Both the position numbers and the translations under genes were made by a program. From an uncultured Ruminococcus sp. (GTDB taxonomy: Bacteria; Bacillota; Clostridia; Oscillospirales; Ruminococcaceae): a stretch of DNA of 43,766 bases. Position 1 is the first letter of the stretch. Each line of letters begins with the position of its first letter. Below, piece after piece: positions 15,549-22,558 of the stretch. The stretch lies in the NCBI RefSeq assembly GCF_946415235.1, contig NZ_CAMKRR010000016.1:1-43766 (forward strand). Reading direction: 5' to 3'. The notes beneath the pieces were generated by a model. That model was not told the DNA's origin and made no database searches. It was given only the letters and a program-made list of their open reading frames with translations.

Positions 15549-15577
15549 TTGCATTTTTCTTTATAATAAGTTATAAT
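15549..15577 (+). promoter_or_regulatory. Promoter of spoVS
   Basis: TTGCAT (15549-15554) and TATAAT (15572-15577) are 17 bp apart. They are upstream of spoVS inside the 123-bp ymdB-spoVS gap. It looks like a vegetative SigA promoter and not a SigH one. Confidence 0.8.
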
Positions 15578-15648
15578 ACAATTGTACAATAGCCTAAAGG
15601 CATTTGACAATAAACGTACAAATATTTATATCAGGAGGGTTATTTGTA

Positions 15649-15909
15649 ATGGAAATTCTGAAAGTATCATCACACTCATCACCGAATTCTGTAGCTGGTG
15701 CTATTGCCGGCGTTATAAGAGAACAGAAGGCTGTTGAGGTTCAGGCAGTCGGTGCTGGTGCAGCAAATCAGGCAGTAAAAGCCATAGCTATAGCAAGAGG
15801 TTATCTTGCTCCTATCGGCATTGACCTTATCTGCATTCCTGCTTTTGCCAATATCCAGATCGACGGTGAAGAGAGAACCGCTATCAAGCTTATCTGCGAG
15901 CAGAGATAA
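15649..15909 (+). CDS. spoVS: Stage V sporulation protein S
   Basis: An 86-aa Alba-like protein that is almost identical in pattern to SpoVS: MEILKVSSHSSPNSVAGAIA, VEVQAVGAGAANQAVKAIAI, and a C-terminal ERTAIKLICEQR. SpoVS is needed for spore-coat assembly in Bacillus, but occurs also in non-sporulating bacteria and Thermus, where it is thought to bind nucleic acid. AGGAGGG lies 9 nt before the ATG. It has its own promoter and terminator, so it is probably transcribed alone at a high level as well as by read-through from ymdB. Confidence 0.96.
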   Translation: MEILKVSSHSSPNSVAGAIAGVIREQKAVEVQAVGAGAANQAVKAIAIARGYLAPIGIDLICIPAFANIQIDGEERTAIKLICEQR

Positions 15910-15924
15910 TCGGTAAAACACACT

Positions 15925-15950
15925 GGGCGGACAAAATGTCCGCCCTTTTT
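15925..15950 (+). terminator. Terminator after spoVS
   Basis: A perfect 9-bp stem GGGCGGACA / TGTCCGCCC with an AAA loop, followed by TTTTT. It is 15 bp beyond the spoVS stop and only 33 bp before recG, which has no obvious promoter of its own, so recG may depend on read-through. Confidence 0.93.
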
Positions 15951-15983
15951 AATGTCTTAGAATAAGAGAACCAAGGAGTATTT

Positions 15984-18020
15984 ATGGCGACTACACTTTT
16001 CAGCGAGATAGAATACCTTAAGGGCGTGGGAAAGGCTCGTGGCGAGAAATACCGCAGGCTCGGCGTGAACACCCCCTATGAGCTGATATATCATATCCCC
16101 CGCGATTATCTCGACTTCCGCACCCATGTGCCTGTCAGACAGGCTGTGCCCGGCGAGTACAGCGTGCTGAAGCTGACTGTATTCAAAAAAATGCCTCCCC
16201 AGCGCATCAAGGGAGGTCTTGTCATATGCAAGGCAGCCGCTACGGACGGCATGGACGATATCCTTATAGTTGTGTACAACAATGTGTACTATTTTCAGAC
16301 GCTGAAAGAGGGCGCGGAGTACTATATGTACGGCAAGGTCACAGGTACTTTGCTGCGTAAGGAGATAAGCTCCCCTGTGTATATAAGTGCGGAGGAAAAA
16401 GTGCTCATACAGCCGAAATACCACCTTACACAGGGGCTTTCCGTGAATATGATACGCACAAATATGCGTCAGGCTCTTGAAATAATGCGTAACGAGCCCT
16501 TTGAGACGCTTTCGGACGATATCATGCGGAGATACGACCTCTGTCCCCTCATGTGGGCTCTGGAGAATATACACTTCCCCGAAAGTGAGCTTGCCGCCGA
16601 GACCGCAAGGCGCAGACTCGCCTTTGACGAGCTCCTTAAATTGCAGATAGGTATGTCCGTTATGAAGTCCCGAAGCCGCCGCAGCACTGCTTTTAAAATG
16701 AGCTGCCCCGAACAGGCGGAGGAGTTTATGAAAGGGCTTCCCTTCGAGCTCACGGACGACCAGAAAAAGGCTGTCTCGGAGATAACCGCCGACCTGTGCA
16801 GAAGCGTTCCCATGAACAGGCTCTTGCAGGGCGACGTTGGAAGCGGAAAGACCGCCGTTGCAGCCGCAGCCTGCTGGTTTGCCGCAAAAAACGGCGTACA
16901 GTCGGCACTTATGGCTCCTACGGAGATACTTGCTTCACAGCATTTCCGCACACTCAGCGACTTTCTTGAGCCCTTCGGCGTGAACGTATGTCTGCTCACA
17001 GGCTCGACCACCGCAAAGAAAAAGGCTCAGATACGCGAAAAAATAGCTGCGGGAGAGATAGACGTCATTGTAGGTACTCACGCTATCATACAAAAGGACG
17101 TAGAGTACAGCTCCCTCGGCCTTGTTATAACAGACGAGCAGCACCGCTTCGGCGTTGCCCAGCGTGCTGCTCTTGCAGAAAAAGGCGATTCTCCGCACAA
17201 GCTCGTAATGTCCGCGACCCCAATACCGAGGACACTGGCACTCATAATCTACGGAGATCTTGATATATCGGCAATAACTCAGCTCCCAAAGGGCAGGAAG
17301 CCCGTAAAGACCTATGCGGTCACGGGAAAGCTGCGAAGCCGTGCGTTCGGCTTCGTCAGGGAACGCCTTGACGAGGGCAGACAGGCTTATGTGGTCTGCC
17401 CAATGATAGAGGAAAGCGAGAGCGAGCTCTTCGCTGTAAAGACCTATGCGGAAAACGCTGTCCAAGGCGATCTTAAGGGCTATACCACTGCTCTTCTCCA
17501 CGGAAAGATGAGAGCTGCCGAAAAGGATAAGGTAATGCAGAAGTTCCGTGACGGCGAGATACAGGTGCTTATATGCACTACAGTTGTGGAAGTGGGAGTT
17601 GACGTCCCGAACGCAGCTGTTATGGTAATCGAAAACGCCGAGCGCTTCGGACTTTCCCAGCTGCATCAGCTCCGCGGCCGTGTGGGCAGAGGAAGCTTCG
17701 AGAGCACCTGCATACTCATTACGGACAATACCTCCGACGAATGTGTAAAGAGAATGAAGATAATGTCGTCGACCTCGGACGGCTTCAAAATATCGGAAGA
17801 GGACCTTAAAATGCGCGGCCCGGGAGACTTCTTCGGCAATGCACAGCACGGTCTGCCGCCGCTTAAAATAGCGGATATCGCCTGCAATATGGAGCTCATG
17901 AACCGCGCTCAGAACTGTGCGAAGGAGCTCCTTGCGGAGGATCCGATGCTGGAAAAGCCGCAGAACCGTGCACTGAAAATGGATGTAATGCGGCTTTTCA
18001 GCAGAGATATAATAGGTTAG
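15984..18020 (+). CDS. recG: ATP-dependent DNA helicase RecG
   Basis: A 678-aa superfamily 2 helicase that reverses stalled forks and processes Holliday junctions. The N-terminal wedge/OB domain (about residues 1-220) starts EIEYLKGVGKARGEKYRRLG. Helicase motifs follow: Q-like LTDDQKKA, Walker A GDVGSGKT, motif Ib PTEILASQH, DEQHRFG (DExH box), SATPIPRTLAL, and the C-terminal QLHQLRGRVGRG. Length is normal for RecG. AAGGAG lies 8 nt before the ATG. It ends 4 bp inside the convergent XRE gene, and no terminator separates the two. Confidence 0.97.
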   Translation: MATTLFSEIEYLKGVGKARGEKYRRLGVNTPYELIYHIPRDYLDFRTHVPVRQAVPGEYSVLKLTVFKKMPPQRIKGGLVICKAAATDGMDDILIVVYNNVYYFQTLKEGAEYYMYGKVTGTLLRKEISSPVYISAEEKVLIQPKYHLTQGLSVNMIRTNMRQALEIMRNEPFETLSDDIMRRYDLCPLMWALENIHFPESELAAETARRRLAFDELLKLQIGMSVMKSRSRRSTAFKMSCPEQAEEFMKGLPFELTDDQKKAVSEITADLCRSVPMNRLLQGDVGSGKTAVAAAACWFAAKNGVQSALMAPTEILASQHFRTLSDFLEPFGVNVCLLTGSTTAKKKAQIREKIAAGEIDVIVGTHAIIQKDVEYSSLGLVITDEQHRFGVAQRAALAEKGDSPHKLVMSATPIPRTLALIIYGDLDISAITQLPKGRKPVKTYAVTGKLRSRAFGFVRERLDEGRQAYVVCPMIEESESELFAVKTYAENAVQGDLKGYTTALLHGKMRAAEKDKVMQKFRDGEIQVLICTTVVEVGVDVPNAAVMVIENAERFGLSQLHQLRGRVGRGSFESTCILITDNTSDECVKRMKIMSSTSDGFKISEEDLKMRGPGDFFGNAQHGLPPLKIADIACNMELMNRAQNCAKELLAEDPMLEKPQNRALKMDVMRLFSRDIIG

Positions 18021-18235
18021 CCGTTTTCGCCGTCGTCGATGAATTCCAGTATATCTCCCGGCTGGCAGCCGAGAGCCTTGCATATGGCATTCAGCGTTGA
18101 AAAGCGTATGGCACTCACCTTGCCTGTTTTGAGCTTTGAAAGATTAACATTGCTTACCCCAACACGTTCGCTAAGCTCGTTCAGGCTCATTTTTCTGTCC
18201 GCCATAACGCGGTCAAGTCTTAAAATTATTGACAT
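18017..18235 (-). CDS. XRE family HTH regulator (YozG-like)
   Basis: A 72-aa Cro/C1-type DNA-binding protein: a single HTH with the recognition region LSERVGVSNVNLSKLKTGK and the end GCQPGDILEFIDD. It matches the short regulators (B. subtilis YozG type) that accompany DUF2975 membrane proteins. The start at ATG 18235 is chosen because GAGG lies 5 nt upstream, overlapping the stop of the preceding gene; an in-frame GTG at 18241 is less well placed. It is the last gene of the DUF2975 operon and probably autoregulates it through the repeats at 19763-19868. Confidence 0.9.
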   Translation of the reverse strand: MSIILRLDRVMADRKMSLNELSERVGVSNVNLSKLKTGKVSAIRFSTLNAICKALGCQPGDILEFIDDGENG

Positions 18236-18242
18236 ACTCACC

Positions 18243-18683
18243 TCATAACGTCTCGTCGGATTCTGTCTGGAGAAGCCTGCCGTAGCGCAGTATCTCAGCG
18301 ATCACCAGAAACAGAACAGCAAAAAAGATAGAATCTCCTCCTGCTATGACTGCCTTGAATATGCCAAGATCTTTTCCTTCAAGCACTGCCTGTATCAGAC
18401 ATTTAACTATAAAAAATCCTGCAATGCCTCTTACCGCCCAGATATTTCCGCGGGTAAAAGGTCTGCCGCTTCGGAATATCCTGAAAAAGATCAGCGCTGC
18501 AACAGCCAGAGCTGCGGCATTGATAAAATAGCCTATTCCAACTGCGGAAATATAATTCCGCAGCAGTGTGGCAGACATTCTTTCCACACTGATACCCGCT
18601 ACAACATACATAGCCGCACCCAGAAGCGATAATATGGCGATCACAAGGCTGCTCCTTTTGATGATTGAGATGTTTTTATTCAT
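18243..18683 (-). CDS. DUF2975 family membrane protein (paralogue 1)
   Basis: A 146-aa protein with four predicted transmembrane helices (about residues 12-32, 43-67, 82-102 and 112-135). The layout is typical of DUF2975 (YoaS-like), with the family GRPFTRGN loop between helices 2 and 3. It ends in LLQTESDETL, a tail shared with the two upstream paralogues. GGGAG lies 9 nt before the ATG. It directly precedes the XRE gene. The family function is unknown; a role as a membrane partner or sensor of the HTH protein is a guess from the constant pairing. Confidence 0.85.
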   Translation of the reverse strand: MNKNISIIKRSSLVIAILSLLGAAMYVVAGISVERMSATLLRNYISAVGIGYFINAAALAVAALIFFRIFRSGRPFTRGNIWAVRGIAGFFIVKCLIQAVLEGKDLGIFKAVIAGGDSIFFAVLFLVIAEILRYGRLLQTESDETL

Positions 18684-18713
18684 TTTAAACTCTCCCTTGT
18701 TCTTTCTTTTTAT

Positions 18714-19172
18714 TTATAATGTTTCGTCGGACTGCTTCTGCAAGCGTTTTCCGTGGCGGAATACCAGCGAAAATGCGTAGAGTACAAGTCCCGCGAACCA
18801 AAACAGCTCTATCCTTATCTCTCTGCTGACTATAAAAACGAACACTGCCGATGCTATCTCGTCAATAATGAAGTATACACCGAGATTACGCAGTAAATTA
18901 CATATCCTCAGGGTAAAGGGAGTGCGCTTTTTACTAAGGTCGTTCAGCAGCATGAAAGCTGATACAAATTCTGCTACTGCACAGAAAACTACAGCTGCCA
19001 TTGAAATACCGCCGATAATGTTCTCGGGGAGCGAGTGTTCGCTGAAATTCAGCTCATATGAGCGCTTTGCGGGGAAAAATCCGAAAGTATCCAACACAAC
19101 ATATACCACCATAGCGATCAGGCTTATATGACTTATACACTTTATTTTTCGTGAAAGCTGTTTTTTATCCAT
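18714..19172 (-). CDS. DUF2975 family membrane protein (paralogue 2)
   Basis: A 152-aa, four-helix membrane protein of the same layout as its neighbours, with the conserved loop KRTPFTLRI before helix 3 and the C-terminal tail RLQKQSDETL. The start at 19172 (MDKKQLSRK) has AAAGGCGG about 9 nt upstream. A longer upstream frame would run through the end of the preceding gene and shows no membrane-protein character. It lies 19 bp after paralogue 3 and 30 bp before paralogue 1. Confidence 0.83.
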   Translation of the reverse strand: MDKKQLSRKIKCISHISLIAMVVYVVLDTFGFFPAKRSYELNFSEHSLPENIIGGISMAAVVFCAVAEFVSAFMLLNDLSKKRTPFTLRICNLLRNLGVYFIIDEIASAVFVFIVSREIRIELFWFAGLVLYAFSLVFRHGKRLQKQSDETL

Positions 19173-19191
19173 ACACTTGCCGCCTTTCTGC

Positions 19192-19671
19192 TCACAGTGT
19201 CTCGTCGGATTCTTTCTGCAATGCGGTGCCGTAGCGGAACACCAGTGAAAATGCATACAGCACCATTCCTGCCAGCCAGAGCATTCCAAGCTCGATGCGT
19301 TCTTCCGAAATGTACAGGAATGCCGCTCTTGTAAGCTCAAAAACTATAAGACCTACGCCCATATTCTTTATCGCGCGGCTTGACTTTTCGGTAAAGGGCG
19401 AAGCTCCGCGGCTCATGCCAAAGAGAAGCTGCAAGCCGGCAACTATTGTAATAACAAGAGCCGTTATCATTGCTGCGGAGCAGATGAATCCAAGCAATGC
19501 AGCCCAAACCTCCACCTCAGCTTCGTCGTCAACAGAGTTCCAGCCGTCTATGAAACCGGACTTTGCGTCAGGGAAAGAGCTGTATACCGCAATCGCAAGA
19601 TATGCTATTACTCCTGCTACCGATATTCTGCTGATCGTTTTGATCTTTGATGTTAATTTTGTGTTGTCCAT
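19192..19671 (-). CDS. DUF2975 family membrane protein (paralogue 3, first in operon)
   Basis: A 159-aa, four-helix membrane protein. Compared with its paralogues it has a longer first extracytoplasmic loop (about residues 30-55, rich in Asp and Glu). The conserved loop GASPFTEKS and the tail ALQKESDETL are present. The start at 19671 (MDNTKL) is chosen because AGGAG lies 7 nt upstream; an in-frame ATG six codons earlier overlaps that site. It is first in an operon of three DUF2975 genes and an XRE regulator, and its promoter is a near-consensus TTGACA/TATCAT pair. Confidence 0.84.
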   Translation of the reverse strand: MDNTKLTSKIKTISRISVAGVIAYLAIAVYSSFPDAKSGFIDGWNSVDDEAEVEVWAALLGFICSAAMITALVITIVAGLQLLFGMSRGASPFTEKSSRAIKNMGVGLIVFELTRAAFLYISEERIELGMLWLAGMVLYAFSLVFRYGTALQKESDETL

Positions 19672-19727
19672 GATCCTTCTCCTATTCATTTATTTTTACT
19701 TCGGAGCTGTTCTCCGTCTGTGAGTAT

Positions 19728-19756
19728 ATGATACCACGGCAATTAATGTTTGTCAA
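19728..19756 (-). promoter_or_regulatory. Promoter of the DUF2975-XRE operon
   Basis: On the minus strand TTGACA (19751-19756) and TATCAT (19728-19733) are 17 bp apart. A TTTATCGTTTATC repeat begins 7 bp upstream of the -35. Confidence 0.85.
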
Positions 19757-19762
19757 TAGCTT

Positions 19763-19868
19763 TTTATCGTTTATCATTAAATATTGTATGTTTAAACATA
19801 AAACGGATACTATGCTTGGTACTCGGCTGTGCAAATTTCACGATAAAAATTTATCGTTTATCGTTAAA
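19763..19868. promoter_or_regulatory. Paired operator-like repeats upstream of the DUF2975-XRE operon
   Basis: TTTATCGTTTATCATTAAA (19763-19781) recurs as TTTATCGTTTATCGTTAAA (19850-19868), 18 of 19 bases identical and 87 bp apart. Each copy is itself a tandem TTTATCG/TTTATC. The second copy also forms an inverted repeat with CGATAAA at 19841-19847. The likely ligand is the XRE protein of the operon; that is inference from position and symmetry. Confidence 0.6.
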
Positions 19869-19916
19869 CGTCAAGCGGAAGATTTTGGGTTTCGGTCATT
19901 TTTCACAGTTTTATTA

Positions 19917-19945
19917 TGGACAAAGACAATGAAATGTGATATAAT
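19917..19945 (+). promoter_or_regulatory. Promoter of the beta-CASP hydrolase gene
   Basis: TGGACA (19917-19922) and TATAAT (19940-19945) are 17 bp apart. The start codon is about 170 bp downstream, so the transcript would have a long leader containing the inverted-repeat element at 19990-20091. Confidence 0.7.
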
Positions 19946-19989
19946 ATAAGTAAGATAAAACTTAATTTTGCGGAGCAAAATTATGTTTT

Positions 19990-20091
19990 ATAATGCGTGA
20001 TTCGTAATTATTGGTGTCCGCCATTTAGCAGAGAGGATTGAAATTATTTTAAATCCGTCGGCGTAAGCCGACACAATTAATTACGCATTAT
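19990..20091. repeat. Small inverted-repeat element (MITE-like)
   Basis: ATAATGCGT (19990-19998) is inverted as ACGCATTAT (20083-20091). The A/T-rich arms hold an internal perfect hairpin GTCGGC-GTAA-GCCGAC (20057-20072). Elements ending in AATGCGTAATT-type arms are common non-coding repeats in Firmicutes. It has no coding capacity and lies in the 5' leader of the next gene. Confidence 0.45.
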
Positions 20092-20118
20092 GAATTATGA
20101 TTAAAGGGAGGTTTTTCA

Positions 20119-21714
20119 ATGAAAATGACTTTTATCGGCGCTACCCATGAGGTCACGGGAAGCTGCACCTTTATAGAAGCCTGCGGAAAGAAATTCCTTG
20201 TGGATTTCGGTATGCAGCAGGGCGAGGATATTTTTGAAAATGTTCAGATACCTGTCTCTCCTTCAAATATAGATTTCGTTCTTCTTACTCACGCACATAT
20301 AGACCACTCGGGACTTCTCCCGCTGCTGTATTCGGGAGGCTTTCAGGGTGAGATACACGCTACGGAGGCAACCTCTAACCTCTGCTCCGTAATGCTCCGT
20401 GACAGCGCTCACATACAGGAATTTGAAGCCGAATGGCGCAGCCGTAAGGCTGCCCGCCGCGGCGAGCCCGACTATGAGCCCCTTTACACTATGGACGACG
20501 CTATCGGCGCTATCGAGCTCTTTGTGCCTCACCGCTATGAGAAGGAATTCGAGGTCTGCGAGGGTATAAAGGTGCTCTTCCGCGACGCAGGTCATCTTCT
20601 CGGCTCGTCGAGCATACTCCTCACCCTCACTGAGGACGGAGTTACCAAAACTATTGCCTTTTCGGGCGATATCGGCAATACCCAGCAGCCTCTCATACGA
20701 AATCCGCAGTATATAGCTTCTGCCGATTACGTTGTTATGGAGTCCACCTACGGAAACCGCGTTCACGACCGCCCCACGGACTATACAGCTTCTCTTGCTA
20801 AAGTATTGCAGGAGACCTTTGACCGCGGCGGAAGCGTTATCATACCGTCCTTTGCAGTGGGCAGAACGCAGGAAATGCTGTACTTCATACGCCATATCAA
20901 GTCCGAGGGACTTGTAAACAAGCATGACGGCTTCCCCGTTTATGTGGACAGCCCCCTTGCAAATGAAGCTACGGATATATTCATAAGCAACCGCGAAAGC
21001 TGTTATGACGAGGAAGCTCTTGAGTTCGTCCGCAAGGGCATCAACCCCATAAGCTTCGACGACCTTATAAGAACGGTCAGCAGCGACGACTCCCGAACCA
21101 TTAACGACGACCCCCGCCCGAAGGTCATCATCTCCGCCAGCGGTATGTGCGAGGCAGGACGTATCAAGCACCACCTCAAGCATAACCTGTGGAAAAAGGA
21201 GAATACCATACTCTTTGTCGGCTATCAGGCAAGCAATACCCTCGGCAGAGCCCTCGTTGACGGCGCAAAGCGCGTAAAGCTCTTCGGCGAGACAGTAAAG
21301 GTCGCCGCACGTATAACACAGCTCCCCGGTATAAGCGGTCACGCCGATATGAACGGGCTCCTTGACTGGGCTAAGTCCGTATCGGGAGTTCAGAGATTCT
21401 TTATCAACCACGGCGAGGCAAACTCCTCGGAAAGCTTTGCACAGCGTCTGCGGGACGAGCTGGGCGCTGAGGTATACGCTCCTTTCAGCGGTGCGGAATT
21501 CGACATAGCCGAAAATATCATAACTGTTGATGCTGAGCCTATACCGATACCCAAGCGCAAAAACAGCGCGAACTTCAACATTGCCTACAGCGATCTTGTG
21601 GCAGCTTCCGACCGACTTGCAGCTCTTATCAGAGACTCCGACGGCAGGACAAATGCAGATATGAGGCAGCTCACAGAAGCAATACACAAGCTCTGTGATG
21701 ACTGGAAGCTGTAA
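20119..21714 (+). CDS. MBL-fold, beta-CASP family RNA-processing hydrolase
   Basis: A 531-aa cytosolic metallo-beta-lactamase fold with a beta-CASP insert, the architecture of CPSF-73-like and RNase J-related nucleases. The zinc motif is THAHIDH (His58, His60, Asp62, His63). Further metal ligands are visible in DAGHLLGSS and FSGDIG. Beta-CASP motifs include MESTYGNR, SFAVGRTQEMLYF, ISASGMCEAGRI and SGHADMNGL. The extra ~80 C-terminal residues past the usual domain are helical. AAAGGGAGG lies 8-9 nt before the ATG. Its substrate is unknown. The stop overlaps the next start (TAATG). Confidence 0.92.
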   Translation: MKMTFIGATHEVTGSCTFIEACGKKFLVDFGMQQGEDIFENVQIPVSPSNIDFVLLTHAHIDHSGLLPLLYSGGFQGEIHATEATSNLCSVMLRDSAHIQEFEAEWRSRKAARRGEPDYEPLYTMDDAIGAIELFVPHRYEKEFEVCEGIKVLFRDAGHLLGSSSILLTLTEDGVTKTIAFSGDIGNTQQPLIRNPQYIASADYVVMESTYGNRVHDRPTDYTASLAKVLQETFDRGGSVIIPSFAVGRTQEMLYFIRHIKSEGLVNKHDGFPVYVDSPLANEATDIFISNRESCYDEEALEFVRKGINPISFDDLIRTVSSDDSRTINDDPRPKVIISASGMCEAGRIKHHLKHNLWKKENTILFVGYQASNTLGRALVDGAKRVKLFGETVKVAARITQLPGISGHADMNGLLDWAKSVSGVQRFFINHGEANSSESFAQRLRDELGAEVYAPFSGAEFDIAENIITVDAEPIPIPKRKNSANFNIAYSDLVAASDRLAALIRDSDGRTNADMRQLTEAIHKLCDDWKL

Positions 21715-22439
21715 TGCGCGCCTGCCCGAAATGCGGAAGCAGAATAGACGATAATGCAGAAAAATGTCCTTTTTGTGAGGAGATGAGCGAGTCTGACCGC
21801 CGCTCCTACAAACATTCAAGCAAATCCCTATATTACGTATTACTTGTATTGACTTTCATTTACGCAGTTATCTGTGCAGTAAACGGCATAAAAAACATTC
21901 TGGATATAAGATCAAATATCCGATCATTTGACGACAGTTATTTCGGCATGGTGGAGAACAGCCACACCTCCACCGTGATATATACTGTTTCAGCAGGTCT
22001 GCTGCCGCTTATATTCATACTATTCATTGCCATACTTATGGTCAGTGAAAGATCACCTCTGCTGATGATCTTCCCCGCTGCGGGGATATTGGTGGAGCTT
22101 GCCCAGATAGTTAAGGAGTATAAAAACTATTCGTATATAATCAGGAGCTATATGTCCTATCTCTACGGTATCATCGCAATGGATATCTTCTCGGCGCTGC
22201 TCGTTACAGTATTCTTTGCGGTCATGATACGCATGATACTGAAGGACTTCACTATCTCCCAGAGCCGTATGCTCGTAGTTTTCGGATTTATACTCGTGGC
22301 GTCCCGTGTTCTCCTGAAGATAAATATGTCGGAAGACCCCGAGATACTCCGATTCGTATCCAATACCAAGTCATACATCTTTCTTTCGGCACTTCTGATG
22401 AATGTCAGACGAAGATATTCCAACAGCAAAAAAATGTAA
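21714..22439 (+). CDS. Zinc-ribbon membrane protein of unknown function
   Basis: A 241-aa protein with an N-terminal zinc ribbon (CPKCGS, then CPFCEE, residues 4-21) followed by about six hydrophobic spans from residue 40 onward. It overlaps the beta-CASP gene by one base, so translation is coupled. Zinc-ribbon/membrane proteins of this kind are frequent in Clostridia and have no assigned function. The pairing with the nuclease-like gene could be functional or fortuitous. The stop codon lies inside the terminator stem. Confidence 0.75.
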   Translation: MRACPKCGSRIDDNAEKCPFCEEMSESDRRSYKHSSKSLYYVLLVLTFIYAVICAVNGIKNILDIRSNIRSFDDSYFGMVENSHTSTVIYTVSAGLLPLIFILFIAILMVSERSPLLMIFPAAGILVELAQIVKEYKNYSYIIRSYMSYLYGIIAMDIFSALLVTVFFAVMIRMILKDFTISQSRMLVVFGFILVASRVLLKINMSEDPEILRFVSNTKSYIFLSALLMNVRRRYSNSKKM

Positions 22440-22474
22440 AGCCATGGAGCAGCTGCATACTGCTTCATGGCTTT
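22438..22474 (+). terminator. Terminator-like hairpin after the zinc-ribbon gene
   Basis: A 15-bp stem AAAGCCATGGAGCAG / CTGCTTCATGGCTTT with a 7-nt loop and one G-U pair. The run of T after it is short. The stem begins within the stop codon. Confidence 0.75.
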
Positions 22475-22494
22475 ACTGTTGTCAATAAGGCTTC

Positions 22495-22526
22495 AAGCCC
22501 CTGTGACCATTGGGTCACAGGGGCTT
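22495..22526. terminator. Bidirectional hairpin between convergent genes
   Basis: A perfect 14-bp stem AAGCCCCTGTGACC / GGTCACAGGGGCTT with loop ATTG lies between the zinc-ribbon gene and the convergent GH95 gene. U-tracts are weak on both sides. Its most likely role is to stop transcripts from the GH95 side. Confidence 0.7.
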
Positions 22527-22558
22527 TGGGATGAATGTATACGGGGAAATGATCGCAT

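Noticed and set aside
16935..18083. Minus-strand frame of 382 codons opposite recG
   Set aside because: Antisense shadow of the RecG helicase domain; its composition is odd and it has no ribosome binding site.
20263..21819. Minus-strand frame of 518 codons opposite the beta-CASP gene
   Set aside because: The plus-strand frame has complete zinc and beta-CASP motifs and a good ribosome binding site. The antisense frame has no recognisable motif and arises from codon bias.
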